Part shown: in pieces, positions 20,499 through 29,094 of the stretch
Layout: each line of letters begins with the position of its first letter
How positions within the stretch are numbered: position 1 is the first letter of the stretch
Assembly (NCBI GenBank): GCA_028874915.1
Contig: JAPPHA010000006.1
Span: 62,068-126,067 of the forward strand
Length of the DNA stretch: 64,000 bases
From: Paracoccaceae bacterium
GTDB taxonomy: Bacteria; Pseudomonadota; Alphaproteobacteria; Rhodobacterales; Rhodobacteraceae
Direction of reading: 5' to 3'
Notes under the pieces: generated by a model
Told to the model about the DNA's origin: nothing
The model's input: the letters and a program-made list of their open reading frames with translations, nothing else
The model's database searches: none
Position numbers and translations under genes: made by a program

Positions 20499-21748
20499 CC
20501 GAGTTCCAGAGAGTGGTCATCATCGGTGGCGGGATCGCGGGCCTCAGCCTACTCTACTGGCTGACCCGGCGTGGCTGGAGCGACGTTCTCCTTGTCGAAA
20601 GGTTCGAACTCACCGACGGGTCGACATGGCATGCAGCAGGAAACGTTACGCATTTCGGTCATTTGACGTCAATCACACGCCTCTACGCGGACTCCATTGC
20701 GACCTATCTCGCGGCGGAGACCGAGTCGACAATCCCGATCGACTTCCACCGGACAGGGAGCCTTAGGTTGGCGTATACAGAGGAGGAACTGGCTGTCTAC
20801 CGGCGTTTGACTGGAATCTATGCTCGGCTGGGCCTTCGTTTCCGAGTCATTGACAGCAATGAAGTCGAACGGCTGCATCCACTCCTCGAACGGCACTCCC
20901 CGACTCATGAGATCGCCGGCGCAGCCCACACGCCCGACGACGGTCATCTCGACCCGAACGGCGCCTGCCGGGCGCTCGCCGCCGCCGCTCGGGCGCGAGG
21001 CGCCCGGATCCGGGAACACTGTCGGGTCGCCGACCTCCGTCGTCACCGGGGTGAATGGGAGGTCGACTGCGGGAACAGTCGTATCCGAGCCGAACACGTG
21101 GTCGTTGCCAATAGTTTCTGGTCCCGGGAATTGCTGGCGCCGATGGGCCTCGATCTTCCGGTTTACCCGCTTGAACACCAGGAAATCGTCACCGGTCCGG
21201 TTCCGGAGATCGAAAGGCTGGAATTCGAACTGCCGACGGTCCGGGATCCGAAAGTTCCAGCCAACACGCGACAGGAAGGTTCAGGATTTCTCTGCGGAAT
21301 CTACGAGCGGCAGCCGCGACCCTGGGGCGTCGAAGGGATTCCAAAAACCTTCGGTCGACAGCTTCTCCCGGTTGACCTCGATCGGCTGCAACCACATTTC
21401 CCTCGACTCTTCGAACGCATCCCGTCCTTTGGCCGAGCCGGCATCCGGACCGTGAACAATGGCCCGATCGCCTACACGCCCGACGGCTGCCCGCTTGTCG
21501 GTCCCGTTCCAGCAACGGAGGGCCTGTGGCTTGCCACCGGGTTCTGCGTCGGCATCGGAACCGGCGGTGGGGCGGCCCGTTATCTGTCGCACTGGATGAC
21601 AGAAGGGGACCCGGAATTCGACTTGCCGTTCGTCTATCCGTCGAGGTTTTCGGATCCACTATCTCGCGATGCATGCCTTGCCAGGATTCGGGAGGTATAT
21701 CGGCAAGGTTACGTCCTGCCCGAAATCGGAAGTCGGTCTTCGTCCTGA
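20495..21748 (+). CDS. FAD-dependent oxidoreductase, dimethylglycine/sarcosine dehydrogenase-like (DAO family)
   Basis: A 417-residue flavoprotein from GTG 20495, which overlaps the MttB-like stop as GTGA; ATG 20462 (11 residues earlier) is the alternative. The dinucleotide fold is VVIIGGGIAGLSLLYWLTRRG, and STWHAAGN has the His that binds FAD covalently in dimethylglycine and sarcosine dehydrogenases. NGPIAYTPDGCPLVGPVP and GFCVGIGTGGGAARYL are typical of the DAO domain end. It lacks the C-terminal folate-binding GcvT half (about 400 residues) of full DMGDH. Translational coupling to the MttB-like gene suggests the two act in one pathway, perhaps successive demethylations of a betaine-type compound. 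Confidence 0.87.
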   Translation: MTEFQRVVIIGGGIAGLSLLYWLTRRGWSDVLLVERFELTDGSTWHAAGNVTHFGHLTSITRLYADSIATYLAAETESTIPIDFHRTGSLRLAYTEEELAVYRRLTGIYARLGLRFRVIDSNEVERLHPLLERHSPTHEIAGAAHTPDDGHLDPNGACRALAAAARARGARIREHCRVADLRRHRGEWEVDCGNSRIRAEHVVVANSFWSRELLAPMGLDLPVYPLEHQEIVTGPVPEIERLEFELPTVRDPKVPANTRQEGSGFLCGIYERQPRPWGVEGIPKTFGRQLLPVDLDRLQPHFPRLFERIPSFGRAGIRTVNNGPIAYTPDGCPLVGPVPATEGLWLATGFCVGIGTGGGAARYLSHWMTEGDPEFDLPFVYPSRFSDPLSRDACLARIREVYRQGYVLPEIGSRSSS

Positions 21749-21804
21749 CGGTCGGATTCCCAATCGTTGCAAATCGGCAGCGTTTCCGGTGCAACTTGGC
21801 GGCC

Positions 21805-23196
21805 TCAACGGATCTGGCGTTCCAATTTGGCATCCGGAGCCAGGGTCTGCCGTTTGAGTTCAGACAGCCGGGAAAGAAACCGGATGAAGAGTGCGGCCGC
21901 AGCCGTGATCAAGGCGATGGCGAGTCCGATCCAGATGCCCGCCGCGCCCTGCCCGAAAGAGAAGCCGAGAAGATAGGCCACGGGCATTCCGATGACCCAA
22001 TAGGACAGCATCGCAATCACCATGGGTACGCCGGTATCCTTCAATCCCCGCAACAGCCCGAGAAACACTACCTGCAGGGCATCGGCGACCTGGAAAACGG
22101 CGGCGATCGTGAAAAGGGTGACTCCGATCGCAATGATCTGATCAGTTTCCGCGTGGGTGCTGTTGAGGAACAGCGCGACAAGATGTTCGGGAACAGCGAC
22201 ATAAAGCGCCACAGTGAATAGAGACGCCAGCATCGACAGAACGATCACCGCCGAGGCACCACGGATGAGTCCGTCCCTGTCGCCTCCCCCGACCGAGAAT
22301 CCGGCGCGAATGGTCCCCGCGTTCGAAAGGCCCAGGGGAATCATGAAACTGAGGGCCAGGAATTGGAGGACAATGCCATGGGCGGCAAGCGGAATGGTAC
22401 CAAGCCATCCCATGAGGATCTTTGCCGCCGAGAACAGGCCGACTTCGGACAGCAAGGTCAGGCTGATCGGGAACCCGAGCCGCGTCACCTCCCATAACAC
22501 CTTCCCGTTCGCCTTCCAAATCCTTGCAAACAAACGATATTGATGGAATTCCCTGAATTTGACAACGGAAATGATCAGAAGAGCCGTGGTCAGGAATGCG
22601 GTGACAACGGAGGCGATCGCCGCGCCCCGGATTCCGAGTTCGGGTGCGCCCCAGTGACCAAAGATCAGCAGGTAATTGCAAAACGCGTTTGCGAGCGCTC
22701 CGACAATTGTGGCAACCAATGCTATCGCGGGACGGTGAAGTGCCGACAGAAAGGACTTGAAAACGGCGATCAGGAGCGAGGGCAACATTCCCCATGCGGC
22801 AATCCGCATGTAGTCTCCGGCGAGGGACGCAAGATGCGGTTGCTGCCCGAGGGCCAGCAACAAGGACTCGGCCATGAGCAGGATCGGGAGCGATGCCAGA
22901 GCATAGATGACGGTCACCCAGCCACCCATGCGGACAGCATGGAGGACACCCCTTCGATCATGGGCGCCGAGCGCGTTTGCGATCATCGGCATGATCGCAT
23001 GGGAAAACCCTGCCCCGACCAGGTAAACAACGAAAAACAACTCTGCCGCAAGCACGCCAGCTGCGAGCTCGTCGACGCCATACCAACCGAGCATCACCAC
23101 ATCTGTCGTGTGGGTCAACATCTGTGCCATGTGAATGCCGATGATCGGCAAACCCAAAGACAGTGTCGCACGGAAATGTTCGTGCCAGCTCATCAC
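21805..23196 (-). CDS. MATE family efflux transporter (NorM-like)
   Basis: This inner-membrane protein of 463 residues has 12 predicted helices in two six-helix halves. Typical MATE elements are LGLPIIGIHMAQMLTHTTDVVMLG at the start (TDxxMxG pattern), AFCNYLLIFG in the first half, and GVPMVIAMLSYWVIGMPVAYLLGF in the second. MATE proteins export cationic drugs or metabolites against sodium or proton influx. It converges on the FAD oxidoreductase gene, with 56 bases between the stops, and is divergent from parE. A link to osmolyte metabolism is not shown. Confidence 0.92.
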   Translation of the reverse strand: MMSWHEHFRATLSLGLPIIGIHMAQMLTHTTDVVMLGWYGVDELAAGVLAAELFFVVYLVGAGFSHAIMPMIANALGAHDRRGVLHAVRMGGWVTVIYALASLPILLMAESLLLALGQQPHLASLAGDYMRIAAWGMLPSLLIAVFKSFLSALHRPAIALVATIVGALANAFCNYLLIFGHWGAPELGIRGAAIASVVTAFLTTALLIISVVKFREFHQYRLFARIWKANGKVLWEVTRLGFPISLTLLSEVGLFSAAKILMGWLGTIPLAAHGIVLQFLALSFMIPLGLSNAGTIRAGFSVGGGDRDGLIRGASAVIVLSMLASLFTVALYVAVPEHLVALFLNSTHAETDQIIAIGVTLFTIAAVFQVADALQVVFLGLLRGLKDTGVPMVIAMLSYWVIGMPVAYLLGFSFGQGAAGIWIGLAIALITAAAALFIRFLSRLSELKRQTLAPDAKLERQIR

Positions 23197-23547
23197 GACC
23201 CAGAATATCCGTCGACGTTCGGCTGTGCTGTGAAACGCGTCATTCCATGAGTCCCTGTTTCAACGCCGGTTCCGAAGGCCTGGCCGGACCCGTAGGTGGC
23301 AGGCCAGTTCCTCAGTCGCCGGCAGGCCGACCGAGACCCCTGATCCAGCCAGTTTTCGGGCTCTGAAGTCCGCGGCATCAGCGCCGGGCCCTCTCCTTGC
23401 AACCTGACGTCGGGCACGCCGCTCTTTACGGTTTTGTTCCGAACCCGGACAGGCCGATTGTCGGCACCCCGCCGCCATCACGACCCGGCCATGTTGGATT
23501 CCTCGAAAGGATCCGGACGCCGGGTTTTGCCCGGTACCCAAAATCCG

Positions 23548-23577
23548 GTGTCAATGTTTCGCGAACCGGCGTATACT
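23548..23577 (+). promoter_or_regulatory. Putative sigma70 promoter of parE
   Basis: A -10 box TATACT (23572-23577) is preceded at 18 bases by GTGTCA (23548-23553), four of six matches to TTGACA. Transcription would start near 23584. That excludes the ATG at 23554 as start and leaves a short leader to the TTG at 23611. Confidence 0.5.
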
Positions 23578-23610
23578 GAGTGCAATCAGATTCGGCGAGA
23601 AGAACCGAAA

Positions 23611-25635
23611 TTGGAGCAGCGCATACCGCAAGAACCGTTGGAGTGCGAAACGGTTCTGCCAGGAAAAAACTATGATGCTAGTGCGATCGAGGTCCTGGAA
23701 GGCCTCGATGCCGTGCGTCGTCGTCCGGCGATGTACATCGGCGGCAAGGACGAGCGGGCCATGCATCACCTGGTCGCCGAGGTCCTCGACAATGCGATGG
23801 ATGAGGCCATCAGCGGTCATGCTACGCGGATCGACGTCGAACTGCATCGGGGTCAGCACTGCAGTGACGCGAGCCCGGTCTTTGCGACGGTGAGGGACAA
23901 CGGCCGAGGGATCCCAATCGACCCGCATCCCAAGTTTCCCGACAGGTCGGCCCTCGAGGTCATTCTCTGTACATTGCATGCAGGCGGAAAGTTCTCGGGA
24001 AGCGCCTACCGGGTTTCCGGTGGTCTGCATGGAGTTGGCGTCTCGGTGGTCAATGCGCTCTCCGCCTTCGTCCGGGTCGAGGTTGCCCGGGACCGGCAGC
24101 TCCATGTCCAGGAATTCTCGCGCGGGATCCCGACGACCAAGTTGAAATGCCTCGGACCCGTCCACAACCGCCGAGGGACCGAAGTCACTTTCAGTCCGGA
24201 TTCCGGCATTTTCGGCAAAGCGCGATTCCGACCCCGTTGGCTGTTCGAAATGGCCCGGTCCAAGGCGTTCCTGTTTTCCGGTGTCGAGATCCGCTGGAAA
24301 TGTGACAGAACTCTACTTCGCAATTCGGACGATGTCCCAGCCGAGGCACAGTTCCATTTTCCGGGAGGTCTCACCGACTATCTCGGCGAACGCCTGCAGG
24401 GTTGTACCACCCATTCCGAGTGTCCGTTCTCTGGACGCGTCGAGTTCAACGAGAAATTTCCCGGCGAGGCCGCCGAAGGTTCAGTGGAATGGTCGCTGAA
24501 CTGGGTGCCCGGGCGCGACACATTCATTCAATCCTACTGCAACACGGTCCCGACTCCCGCAGGCGGCACCCACGAAAGCGGATTCTGGTCGGCAATTCTC
24601 AAGGGACTCAAGGCCTATGGAGAGTTGACCGGCAATCGGAAGACGGCACTGATCGCCCGGGAAGACGTTGTCGGTTCCAGCTGCGCGATGTTGTCCTGCT
24701 TTATCCGCGAACCGGAGTTTTCCGGGCAAACCAAGGATCGGCTTGTCACGGCGGATGCGGGACGGCTCGTGGAGAGGTCGGTCTCCGACCGGTTCGACAA
24801 CTGGCTCGCGTCGGATACGAGAACCGCCGGTGCGATCCTCGAATTCGTGACCCTGCGGGCCGAGGAACGGCAGCGACGCCGGGCTGAACGTGAAACCGAA
24901 CGCAAGACTGCGACCCGGAAACTGCGCCTGCCCGGCAAACTTGTTGATTGCAGCTCCGTCTCCAGGGAAGGAACAGAAATCTTCATCGTCGAAGGCGACA
25001 GTGCCGGTGGCTCGGCGAAGATGGCCCGGGACCGTTCGACCCAGGCGCTGCTTCCGCTCCGCGGAAAGATACTCAACGTTCTCGGCGTAGCGTCCGGAAA
25101 GATGGCGGCCAGCAACGAGATCAATGACCTGTGCCTTGCACTTGGCGTCAAACCCGGTTCCCGGTTCGATATTGAGGATCTTCGGTATGACAAGATCATC
25201 ATTATGACCGATGCCGACGTTGATGGGGCGCATATCGCGTCATTGCTGATGACGTTCTTCTTCACGCAGATGAAACCGTTGGTGGACAACGGCCATCTCT
25301 TTCTCGCCTGTCCCCCGCTCTATCGACTCACACAGGGGTCGCACAGGATTTACGCACGGGATGACGCCGAACGGCAAAGGGTTCTGGATTCCGGCATGGG
25401 AGGACGCGGAAAGATCGAGGTTTCCCGTTTCAAGGGGCTCGGCGAAATGGATGCCAAGGACCTGAAGGCTACCACGATGAATCCTGAGTCCCGCCAATTG
25501 ATCCAGGTTACGATCAACGATGCCGAACCCGGTGAGACCGCTGAACTCGTGGAGAGCCTGATGGGTCGCAAGCCGGAGTCCCGTTTTGCCTTTATCCAGG
25601 AAAACGCCCGTTACGCGGATGGCGTCGACGTCTGA
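23611..25635 (+). CDS. parE: DNA topoisomerase IV subunit B
   Basis: ParE is the ATPase half of topoisomerase IV, which decatenates replicated chromosomes. The GHKL domain shows EVLEGLDAVRRRPAMYIGG, DNAMDEAISGHA, DNGRGIP and GGLHGVGVSVVNAL; the TOPRIM part has EGDSAGGSAKMARDR and the metal motif MTDADVDGAHI. It lacks the insertion that lengthens GyrB and matches alphaproteobacterial ParE wording. The TTG at 23611 gives 674 residues, the family's usual length, and follows GGCGAGAAGAAC. An ATG at 23554 would add 19 residues but lies before the likely transcription start. The frame also extends upstream to 23434, without ParE likeness. Confidence 0.9.
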   Translation: MEQRIPQEPLECETVLPGKNYDASAIEVLEGLDAVRRRPAMYIGGKDERAMHHLVAEVLDNAMDEAISGHATRIDVELHRGQHCSDASPVFATVRDNGRGIPIDPHPKFPDRSALEVILCTLHAGGKFSGSAYRVSGGLHGVGVSVVNALSAFVRVEVARDRQLHVQEFSRGIPTTKLKCLGPVHNRRGTEVTFSPDSGIFGKARFRPRWLFEMARSKAFLFSGVEIRWKCDRTLLRNSDDVPAEAQFHFPGGLTDYLGERLQGCTTHSECPFSGRVEFNEKFPGEAAEGSVEWSLNWVPGRDTFIQSYCNTVPTPAGGTHESGFWSAILKGLKAYGELTGNRKTALIAREDVVGSSCAMLSCFIREPEFSGQTKDRLVTADAGRLVERSVSDRFDNWLASDTRTAGAILEFVTLRAEERQRRRAERETERKTATRKLRLPGKLVDCSSVSREGTEIFIVEGDSAGGSAKMARDRSTQALLPLRGKILNVLGVASGKMAASNEINDLCLALGVKPGSRFDIEDLRYDKIIIMTDADVDGAHIASLLMTFFFTQMKPLVDNGHLFLACPPLYRLTQGSHRIYARDDAERQRVLDSGMGGRGKIEVSRFKGLGEMDAKDLKATTMNPESRQLIQVTINDAEPGETAELVESLMGRKPESRFAFIQENARYADGVDV

Positions 25636-25795
25636 AACGGCGGTGGACATCGTCTGCCCCGAAACCGTATGCAGGTGTGGCGTACCCGGCCTTCCCGTCG
25701 ATCACGGTTGGCATCCTGCACGCTGATCGCAATCCCTGAATTCATCGCCGGGTTTGCCGATTGCTTCTGTCGTCGAGGCTGCATACGCTTTCCGA

Positions 25796-27013
25796 ATGGC
25801 ATCCGATTCAACCAACCCCGACCTTCGTTCGGTCCATCCACCCCCCGTCATGGAGGCGCGTCGATGGGTATCGGGCGTGCAATTCTCCGCCGAACAGCCC
25901 CTTCTGGACGTTTCGCAGGCAGCACCGGTTGATCCGCCGCCGGAACCGCTTCGCCGAGTTCTTGCAGAGGCCGCTCTGTCGGAGCCGAACGCGCACACTT
26001 ATGGTCCGGTCCTCGGTCTTCCGGAACTTCGCGAAACAGTCGCCACGCGATGGTCGACGACCTATGGGGGCCAAATCCTTCCTGGCCATGTCGCGATTAC
26101 GTCGGGATGCAACCAGGCATTCTGTGCGGCCGCTCTGACCCTGTGCCGTGCGGGAGACGCCCTCCTGGTTCCCTGTCCCTGGTATTTCAATCATGCCATG
26201 TGGCTTGGAATGACCGGCGTGGAAGCCCGCCCGGTCCCGTGCGACGATTCAATGATTCCGGATCCGGAGGCCATCCGGGCCCGGCTTGATGATCGGGTCC
26301 GGGGCGTCCTGCTCGTCACCCCGAACAACCCTACGGGTGCCGAATACCCTGCGGACCTCGTCCTGGATGTCTTCGACATGGCGCGTTCGGAAGGAATCAC
26401 GTTGATCATCGACGAAACCTACCGCGACTTCGACAGTCGGGAGGGGCCCCTGCACGACCTTTTCAGGCAACCCGACTGGGATGACACATTCGTCCATCTG
26501 TATTCGTTTTCGAAGGCCTACCGGCTGACCGGACACCGGGTCGGCGCGATGATCGCCTCTCCTGAATTCCTCGCAGAATCCGAAAAGTTTCTCGATACGG
26601 TCTCAATCTGCCCAAACCAACTCGGCCAGCGAGGCGCCCTCTTCGGGCTCCGGACTCTCGGCGACTGGCTTGCGGGCGAACGGTCGAAGATTCTTGCTCG
26701 TCGCCAAGCGTTTGAAGCGGGATTTTCCAGTCTCGATGGCTGGCGGCTGAAAGGATGCGGAGCGTACTTTGCCTTCGCGGAACATCCCTTTGAGGCCCGT
26801 TCCGACGTCATTGCGAGACAGCTCGTGAAAGATCAGAGCATACTGACCATTCCCGGATCCATGTTCGTACCTCTTTCGGAAGCGGACTCCACGGATAGGA
26901 GTGGCAGCGGTGACCGGCACATCCGGTTCGCTTTTGCCAACATCGGGATCCCGGAGATTGATTCCCTCTTCCATCGTCTCGCAGCATTCCGGCCAGACGC
27001 CGCCACGGGTTGA
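25796..27013 (+). CDS. Class I/II pyridoxal-phosphate aminotransferase
   Basis: A fold-type I aminotransferase of 405 residues. The substrate/cofactor motifs are TYGPVLGLPELRE, ITSGCNQAF, LVTPNNPTGAEY, IIDETYRDF and the lysine motif SFSKAYRLTGHRVG, where K forms the Schiff base. The C-terminus has the Arg that binds the substrate carboxylate (HIRFAFAN). Substrate specificity is not evident; its position before ppiD-trpE does not decide it. An in-frame ATG 42 bases upstream is also possible; 25796 (MASDSTNP) was chosen because homologous sequence begins later. It follows parE by 160 bases. Confidence 0.87.
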   Translation: MASDSTNPDLRSVHPPPVMEARRWVSGVQFSAEQPLLDVSQAAPVDPPPEPLRRVLAEAALSEPNAHTYGPVLGLPELRETVATRWSTTYGGQILPGHVAITSGCNQAFCAAALTLCRAGDALLVPCPWYFNHAMWLGMTGVEARPVPCDDSMIPDPEAIRARLDDRVRGVLLVTPNNPTGAEYPADLVLDVFDMARSEGITLIIDETYRDFDSREGPLHDLFRQPDWDDTFVHLYSFSKAYRLTGHRVGAMIASPEFLAESEKFLDTVSICPNQLGQRGALFGLRTLGDWLAGERSKILARRQAFEAGFSSLDGWRLKGCGAYFAFAEHPFEARSDVIARQLVKDQSILTIPGSMFVPLSEADSTDRSGSGDRHIRFAFANIGIPEIDSLFHRLAAFRPDAATG

Positions 27014-27204
27014 GTACATCCAGGCCGGATCGGCATCCGTTTTCCTGAATTCGATCGTTGCCAACCGGCCCACGACGATGTGCCGGCGCCATCTGCCACG
27101 CTTGCCAGTTACTGGGCCAGACCGTAGAAGGCGGCCTGTTCACAAACTATCGGTTCTCCGGGATCGCGATCTCCGACGGGACGAATGGAAGGAGGCAACT
27201 CGCC

Positions 27205-29091
27205 ATGATGCGGTCGATGCGCGCCAAGGGCAACAAGACCTTGGTCTACATCCTGATCGGGCTATTGATCGTCGGGCTGGCCGGATTCGGAATTGGCGGT
27301 CTGGGCGGCGGAACCATTCGGACGGTTGCAACCGTTGGCGACGCACCGGTGTCGGTCAACACTTACGCCACGGCGCTCAATCAAAGGCTTCAGCAGATTG
27401 CCCGGCAAGTCGGGCGCAGCGTGAGTGTTGCCGAGGCGGAAAGCTTGGGCGTATTCCGTGACGTCCTTCAGGAAGCCTTGGCCGATGCCGCAATCGACAA
27501 CGAAGCCGGCCGGATGGGTATCAGCGTTGGCGACCGCACGGTCCGGGACGAGTTGATGGCGATTCCGGCCTTTCAGGGCATCGACGGCAACTTTGACCAG
27601 ACGGCCTATGAGTTTGCCGTCGAACGGTCGGGCCTGACACCGTCGGAGTTCGAGGAACAACTTCGACAGGGCACCAGCCGAATCCTCGTTCGCGGGGCGA
27701 TTGCGGGCGGTCTCCAGACTTCTGGAGCGTTAATTGATGCCATCCTTGATTACGAGTTCCAACGTCGGGATTTCGAATGGGTGAAACTCGGAATCGCCGA
27801 TCTGAATCCGCGGATCGAGGAACCGACGGACGCCGAACTCTCGATGCATCACGCGGACAATCCCGACGCTTACATGAGCCCGCTTACGCGAACACTGGCC
27901 TATGCCTGGCTGACTCCGGACATGCTGATGGGCGAAGCCTCCGTTGGCGAGGATGAACTCCGCGACGCCTATGATGCGCAGGCTGAACGGTTCAACCAAC
28001 CGGAACGTCGCGATGTTGAACGTATCGTCTTCGGAACTGCGGCCGAGGCGGCTGAGGCAAGAACCCGAATCGACAGCGGTGAAACAAGCTTTGACGATCT
28101 CGTTCGCGAGCGCGGTCTCCAACCGGCCGACATCACCCTCGGAATGGTCGCGATGCCGGAACTGGAACCGGAGGCCGGAAACGCAGTGTTTTCGCTCGAC
28201 GAGCCCGGTCTAGCGGGTCCGGCAGGGTCGGCTCTGGGACCCGCCCTGTTTCGGGTCAACGCCATACGGCGCGCCGCGACAATGGTTTTCGAGGATGCTC
28301 GGGAGGATCTTCATGCAGAGCTGGCCCGAGAAAGAGCAGTCAACCTCGTGAGCGAACGGGTCTCGGGAATCGACGATCTCCTGGCTGCGGGAGCGAGTGT
28401 CGAAGACGTGGTCAGCGAAACAGACATGGAAGGCGGGATCCTGGTTCTTGCCGAGGACGAGAGTCCTGTCGAGGGTGTTGCCGCCTATGCGGAGGTCCGG
28501 GCCGCGGCCTGGTCTCTGAGCGTCGACGACTTTCCGGAAATCCTGGACCTTGATGATGGTGGAATCTACATTCTCAGGCTCGATTCGGTCCGCGATCCGG
28601 AACCCCTGTCCCTCACGACTGTCAAGGACCAGGTAGCTCGGGACTGGAAACGCGAAACGGCGCTCGGACGCTTGGCCGACATTGCCGAGTCCCTTCGGCC
28701 AAGATTTGCGGCGGGCGGTGAATTTACGGGACCGGCGTCGGATTTCGGTTTCGATGTCGAGCTCACAACCGAAACCGATACGGTCCGAAACGACTTCCGT
28801 CCCGGCGTGCCGACCGGCCTGGTGAGAGCCGTTTTCGACCTTGCGCTTGGCGAGGTGGCCGTTGTCGAGAATGACGACGGCGTCTCACTGGCGCGGCTCA
28901 CGGAGATAAAGGGACCCGGTTCCGACGTTTCCGACATTCGCGCCCAGCTGCTAGAATTCTCCGACCGGAGTCGAGGTCTGGATCTTCTGGCATTGTTCAC
29001 CACGGCGGTTGAGGAATCGGAAGGGGTCTCTCTCAATCAGGCCGCCATCAATTCGGTCAACACGCAACTGGTCATCGGAAGCGACGGTTAA
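27205..29091 (+). CDS. ppiD: Peptidyl-prolyl cis-trans isomerase D-like chaperone (SurA N-terminal domain)
   Basis: An inner-membrane-anchored periplasmic folding factor of 628 residues. ATG 27205 has AAGGAGGCAACTCGCC upstream. Residues 12-33 form the single membrane helix (TLVYILIGLLIVGLAGFGIGG). A SurA-like chaperone domain follows (VSVNTYATALNQRLQQIA, LTPSEFEEQLRQGTSRILV), then a parvulin-like region (about 235-350) that is weakly conserved, and a helical C-terminal part. PpiD helps newly exported proteins at the Sec translocon. It is separated from trpE by only three bases, so trpE may depend on the ppiD promoter. ppiD-trpE linkage is common in Alphaproteobacteria. Confidence 0.92.
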   Translation: MMRSMRAKGNKTLVYILIGLLIVGLAGFGIGGLGGGTIRTVATVGDAPVSVNTYATALNQRLQQIARQVGRSVSVAEAESLGVFRDVLQEALADAAIDNEAGRMGISVGDRTVRDELMAIPAFQGIDGNFDQTAYEFAVERSGLTPSEFEEQLRQGTSRILVRGAIAGGLQTSGALIDAILDYEFQRRDFEWVKLGIADLNPRIEEPTDAELSMHHADNPDAYMSPLTRTLAYAWLTPDMLMGEASVGEDELRDAYDAQAERFNQPERRDVERIVFGTAAEAAEARTRIDSGETSFDDLVRERGLQPADITLGMVAMPELEPEAGNAVFSLDEPGLAGPAGSALGPALFRVNAIRRAATMVFEDAREDLHAELARERAVNLVSERVSGIDDLLAAGASVEDVVSETDMEGGILVLAEDESPVEGVAAYAEVRAAAWSLSVDDFPEILDLDDGGIYILRLDSVRDPEPLSLTTVKDQVARDWKRETALGRLADIAESLRPRFAAGGEFTGPASDFGFDVELTTETDTVRNDFRPGVPTGLVRAVFDLALGEVAVVENDDGVSLARLTEIKGPGSDVSDIRAQLLEFSDRSRGLDLLALFTTAVEESEGVSLNQAAINSVNTQLVIGSDG

Positions 29092-29094
29092 CCT

